Below are positions 61,925-64,000 of a stretch of 64,000 nt of DNA, piece after piece. The notes beneath the pieces were generated by a model. It was given only the letters and a program-made list of their open reading frames with translations, was not told the DNA's origin and did not search any database. The DNA is from Hyphomonadaceae bacterium (GTDB lineage Bacteria; Pseudomonadota; Alphaproteobacteria; Rhizobiales; Hyphomicrobiaceae), in assembly GCA_019747815.1 (NCBI GenBank), contig JAIEQJ010000016.1, positions 1 through 64,000 of the forward strand, read 5' to 3'. Each line of letters opens with the position of its first letter. Positions within the stretch are counted from its first letter, which is position 1. A program made the position numbers and the translations under genes.

Positions 61925-62350
61925 ATGCAATACGTATGCGACGCCCCGCCGAACACCTGGTTCCGCTTCGAGACGGAGGGGGAGGCCGCACTCGAGTCGC
62001 GGGCCATGAACCACGCGGTGGAGAAGTACTTCCGGCAGGCGCAGGAGCAGGCGGCAAAGACCTATGTGCCGCCCAAATCGGCACGCTATGTCGAGCAGAA
62101 CATCGGCTTGAAGGCGCATATCCGACGCATCATGCCGAGGTTCCTCACCCTGCGCGACAGCGAGGGCCGGGCGCTGGTGACCGCCATGCTGCCCCCGGCG
62201 GGACAGGACGAGCGCACATTCAAGCCGATCGTGGTCGGCTTCGACAACAGCGACCCCTATCCCGAGTACTGCGACGCCATTGCGACGCTCGCGCGGCATT
62301 TCGGCCTCACGCTCGATCCCGCCCGCTGCTACCCTTATCGGCGCACCTGA
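61925..62350 (+). CDS. Hypothetical protein with strong Shine-Dalgarno site
   Basis: A 141-residue soluble protein, unlike any family I know. AGGAGG lies 6 bases before the ATG at 61925, which fixes the start. It opens MQYVCDAPPNTWFRFETEGE and has HAVEKYFRQAQEQAAKTYVP, RIMPRFLTLRDSEGRALVT and the C-terminal FDNSDPYPEYCDAIATLARH. The composition and strong translation signal argue for a real gene. Confidence 0.75.
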   Translation: MQYVCDAPPNTWFRFETEGEAALESRAMNHAVEKYFRQAQEQAAKTYVPPKSARYVEQNIGLKAHIRRIMPRFLTLRDSEGRALVTAMLPPAGQDERTFKPIVVGFDNSDPYPEYCDAIATLARHFGLTLDPARCYPYRRT

Positions 62351-62398
62351 CATGGTCGCACTGACAGCACGTCTTCGGCCGTGCGCCGCAACATGCTC

Positions 62399-62418
62399 CA
62401 TGCCGCGCTTGCGGCATG
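62399..62418. repeat. Perfect 8-bp hairpin before the carboxylesterase gene
   Basis: CATGCCGC (62399-62406) and GCGGCATG (62411-62418) with a four-base loop. No T run follows, so a factor-independent terminator is not supported, but it may end the preceding transcript weakly or be a chance palindrome. Confidence 0.3.
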
Positions 62419-62437
62419 CCAAGCCTGGGGGACTATC

Positions 62438-64000
62438 GTGCATCTTGGATCCATCGCCCGCAAAAGACGGACGGTCGCCGTGCTGCTGCTCATGTCGGCT
62501 CTGCTCGGCCTCTCCCCGCACGGGCTCGCGCAGACGACGCCGATCGTGAAGACGGAGGGCGGCGACATTCAAGGCGTTGCCGAGCGGAATGTGCTGGCCT
62601 TCAAGGGCATCCCCTTCGCCGCACCTCCCGTGGGCGAGCTGCGCTGGCGCGCGCCGAAGCCGGCGGACCCCTGGCCGGGCGTGCGCCGGGGCGATGCTTT
62701 CGCTCGCGGCTGCATCGCCACGCCCAGCGTCACGGCGGATGCCGGCGGCGATAGCGGCCCGCACAGCGAGGACTGCCTCTACCTCAACGTCTGGACGCCG
62801 AAGGCCGACTCTGCCGCCAAGCTCCCCGTGATGGTTTGGATCCACGGCGGTGCCTATCTGTTCGGCTCCGGTGCGGTGACCATCTACAATGGTGCGCCAC
62901 TGGCGAGCAAAGGCGCCGTCGTCGTCACGCTCAACTATCGCCTGATGCAGCTCGGCTTCTTCGCCCATCCCGCCCTGGAAGCGGACAGCCCCGGCGGCCC
63001 GGCCAACTTCGGCCTGCTCGACCAGATCGCAGCCCTCACCTGGGTGCAGCAGAACATTGCCCGGTTCGGCGGCGACCCGGGCAATGTCACCATCTTCGGT
63101 CAATCGGCTGGGGCCAAGAGCGTGCTCGCGCTGTTTGCCTCGCCGCCGGCGCGCGGCCTCTTCCACAAGGGCATCGCCCTCAGCTCCTATGTCGTCCCGG
63201 ATGCTCCGCGCACCAAGGCGCTCGAGGTCGGAACGAAGGTGGCCGTCGCCCTGGGGCTGGACGGCGCCAATGCCACGGCCGCGCAACTGCGAGCCGTGCC
63301 GGCGGCAAGGTTCGGCGAGATCAAGGGGCAGGGCCTATCCAACGCGCCGGTTCCGATCAGCGGCGATGTCGTGCTGCCGCAATCGATCCAGGCCGCCTTC
63401 ACTGCAGGCAGGCAAGCGCGCTTGCCGCTCATCGTCGGCAGCACCAGCGACGATTCCAGCGTGGCGGCGGCATTCGGGATCGATGCGGTGGCGCTGCTCA
63501 AGCGCCTGGGCGCGGCAGGCTTCCTCGTGCGCGCGCTCTACCCGGGCGCGAAGGACGACACCGAGCTGGCACGCCAGGCCACGCGCGACCTCGTCTTCAC
63601 CATGCCGGCGCGATGGATAGCCGACCACCACGCCAAGCGCGCGCCGACCTGGCGCTACTACTTCGACTACAGTGCGGTCAAAACACGCCGCACATTCGCC
63701 AACGGCGTGCCGCACGGCGCCGAGGTGCCCTACGTCCTGAATACGGTCGATATCTTCGAGGGCACCAAGAAGATTGCGACGGCCGAGGACCTGGAGTTCG
63801 CGCGGAGCACCAGCGACTATCTGTTCGAGTTTGCGCGGACGGGCAAGCCGGCTGCCGGCGACAGCCCGGCATGGCCGAGCCACCGCGCCCGGCAGGATAG
63901 AACGCTGATCCTGGGCGAGACCATCGAGGCGCGATCCAACTTCATGCGGGCGCGGCTGAACATATTCCTCGGCGCCGGCCGCGTGCTGGACCGCGTGCTG
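62438..64000 (+). CDS. Type-B carboxylesterase, 3' end outside window
   Basis: Exported alpha/beta hydrolase of the carboxylesterase/cholinesterase family. The signal peptide has RKRR, a hydrophobic core and GLAQ. The mature enzyme has FKGIPFAAPPVGELRWRAP, SEDCLYLNVWTPK, the oxyanion motif WIHGGAYLFGSG and the nucleophile elbow FGQSAGAKS with Ser223. It stays open to the window end and lacks its final residues. The GTG at 62438 is preferred (GGGGG six bases upstream); an ATG at 62393 would add 15 residues. Substrate unknown. Confidence 0.88.
   Translation, partial: MHLGSIARKRRTVAVLLLMSALLGLSPHGLAQTTPIVKTEGGDIQGVAERNVLAFKGIPFAAPPVGELRWRAPKPADPWPGVRRGDAFARGCIATPSVTADAGGDSGPHSEDCLYLNVWTPKADSAAKLPVMVWIHGGAYLFGSGAVTIYNGAPLASKGAVVVTLNYRLMQLGFFAHPALEADSPGGPANFGLLDQIAALTWVQQNIARFGGDPGNVTIFGQSAGAKSVLALFASPPARGLFHKGIALSSYVVPDAPRTKALEVGTKVAVALGLDGANATAAQLRAVPAARFGEIKGQGLSNAPVPISGDVVLPQSIQAAFTAGRQARLPLIVGSTSDDSSVAAAFGIDAVALLKRLGAAGFLVRALYPGAKDDTELARQATRDLVFTMPARWIADHHAKRAPTWRYYFDYSAVKTRRTFANGVPHGAEVPYVLNTVDIFEGTKKIATAEDLEFARSTSDYLFEFARTGKPAAGDSPAWPSHRARQDRTLILGETIEARSNFMRARLNIFLGAGRVLDRVL

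Noticed and set aside
60929-63286. Upstream part of a 922-residue minus-strand frame ending in hpaF
   Set aside because: Only the last 136 residues are the isomerase; the rest is antisense to pxpA, the hypothetical gene and the carboxylesterase.
1-64000. tRNA, rRNA, CRISPR, insertion sequences or phage genes
   Set aside because: I scanned for T-loop words, repeat-spacer arrays, transposase and integrase motifs and saw none that hold up.

Overview
The window looks like a chromosome segment of a high-GC alphaproteobacterium of the order Hyphomicrobiales (Rhizobiales). This is inferred from gene content: the conserved order murA, DUF2948, hisD, UPF0262, low-molecular-weight phosphatase, maf, yacG; an NdvA-type glucan exporter; a short OpgH; a TIGR01459-type HAD protein; paired GlsB-like proteins. 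There are no rRNA or tRNA genes, no insertion sequences and no CRISPR array that I can see. Most of the sequence is core metabolism and cell-envelope genes. The accessory signals are dispersed intergenic repeats, two HigBA-type toxin-antitoxin loci and several small lineage-specific genes.

Layout. 1-552: no gene; a run of short perfect hairpins, then an intergenic repeat. 553-6825: bioB, a thiolase, SRPBCC, YdcF, a lipoprotein, a rhodanese and an acyl-CoA carboxylase beta subunit. 7077-8050: a small unknown gene and a HigBA locus whose toxin gene is frameshifted. 8225-10718: proB and proA. 10797-14270: two GlsB-like proteins around a CoA transferase, an FkbM methyltransferase, and a pair of related hairpin elements. 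14271-20489: a HAD hydrolase and a Dpp/Opp-type ABC importer operon. 20693-22937: enoyl-CoA hydratase, UPF0114 protein and an intact HigBA locus. 23009-30243: an exported unknown, FkbM, OpgH, and a compact four-gene set (zinc-less MDR dehydrogenase, degenerate PTPS-like protein, GT4 glycosyltransferase, methyltransferase). 30458-31387: ArsR, SRPBCC and a decayed glutathione S-transferase start. 31384-38755: cytochrome b561, then a probable operon of a YfhO-like giant membrane protein, an SbmA/YddA-like ABC protein with an altered ATPase site, an unknown protein and NdvA. 38777-44555: a heavy-metal RND efflux operon. 44707-52402: the murA to yacG cluster, carrying an inserted DEAD-box helicase and lacking infA. 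52454-57816: a phosphoribosyltransferase, a methyltransferase, a second YfhO-like protein and an acyltransferase. 57990-60928: an hpaFED-type meta-cleavage operon. 61049-64000: PxpA-like, an unknown protein and a type-B carboxylesterase cut by the window end.

How the genes fit together. Envelope glycan genes dominate: OpgH, NdvA, two YfhO-like proteins, OafA-like acyltransferase and FkbM and GT4 enzymes. The most likely undescribed pathway is the four-gene set at 26803-30243. It pairs a pterin-synthase-like protein that has lost its catalytic Cys and one zinc His with a dehydrogenase lacking zinc ligands, a glycosyltransferase and a methyltransferase, which suggests a modified small molecule rather than folate or queuosine. 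The most striking non-coding signal is the facing pair of homologous hairpin elements at 14024-14202.
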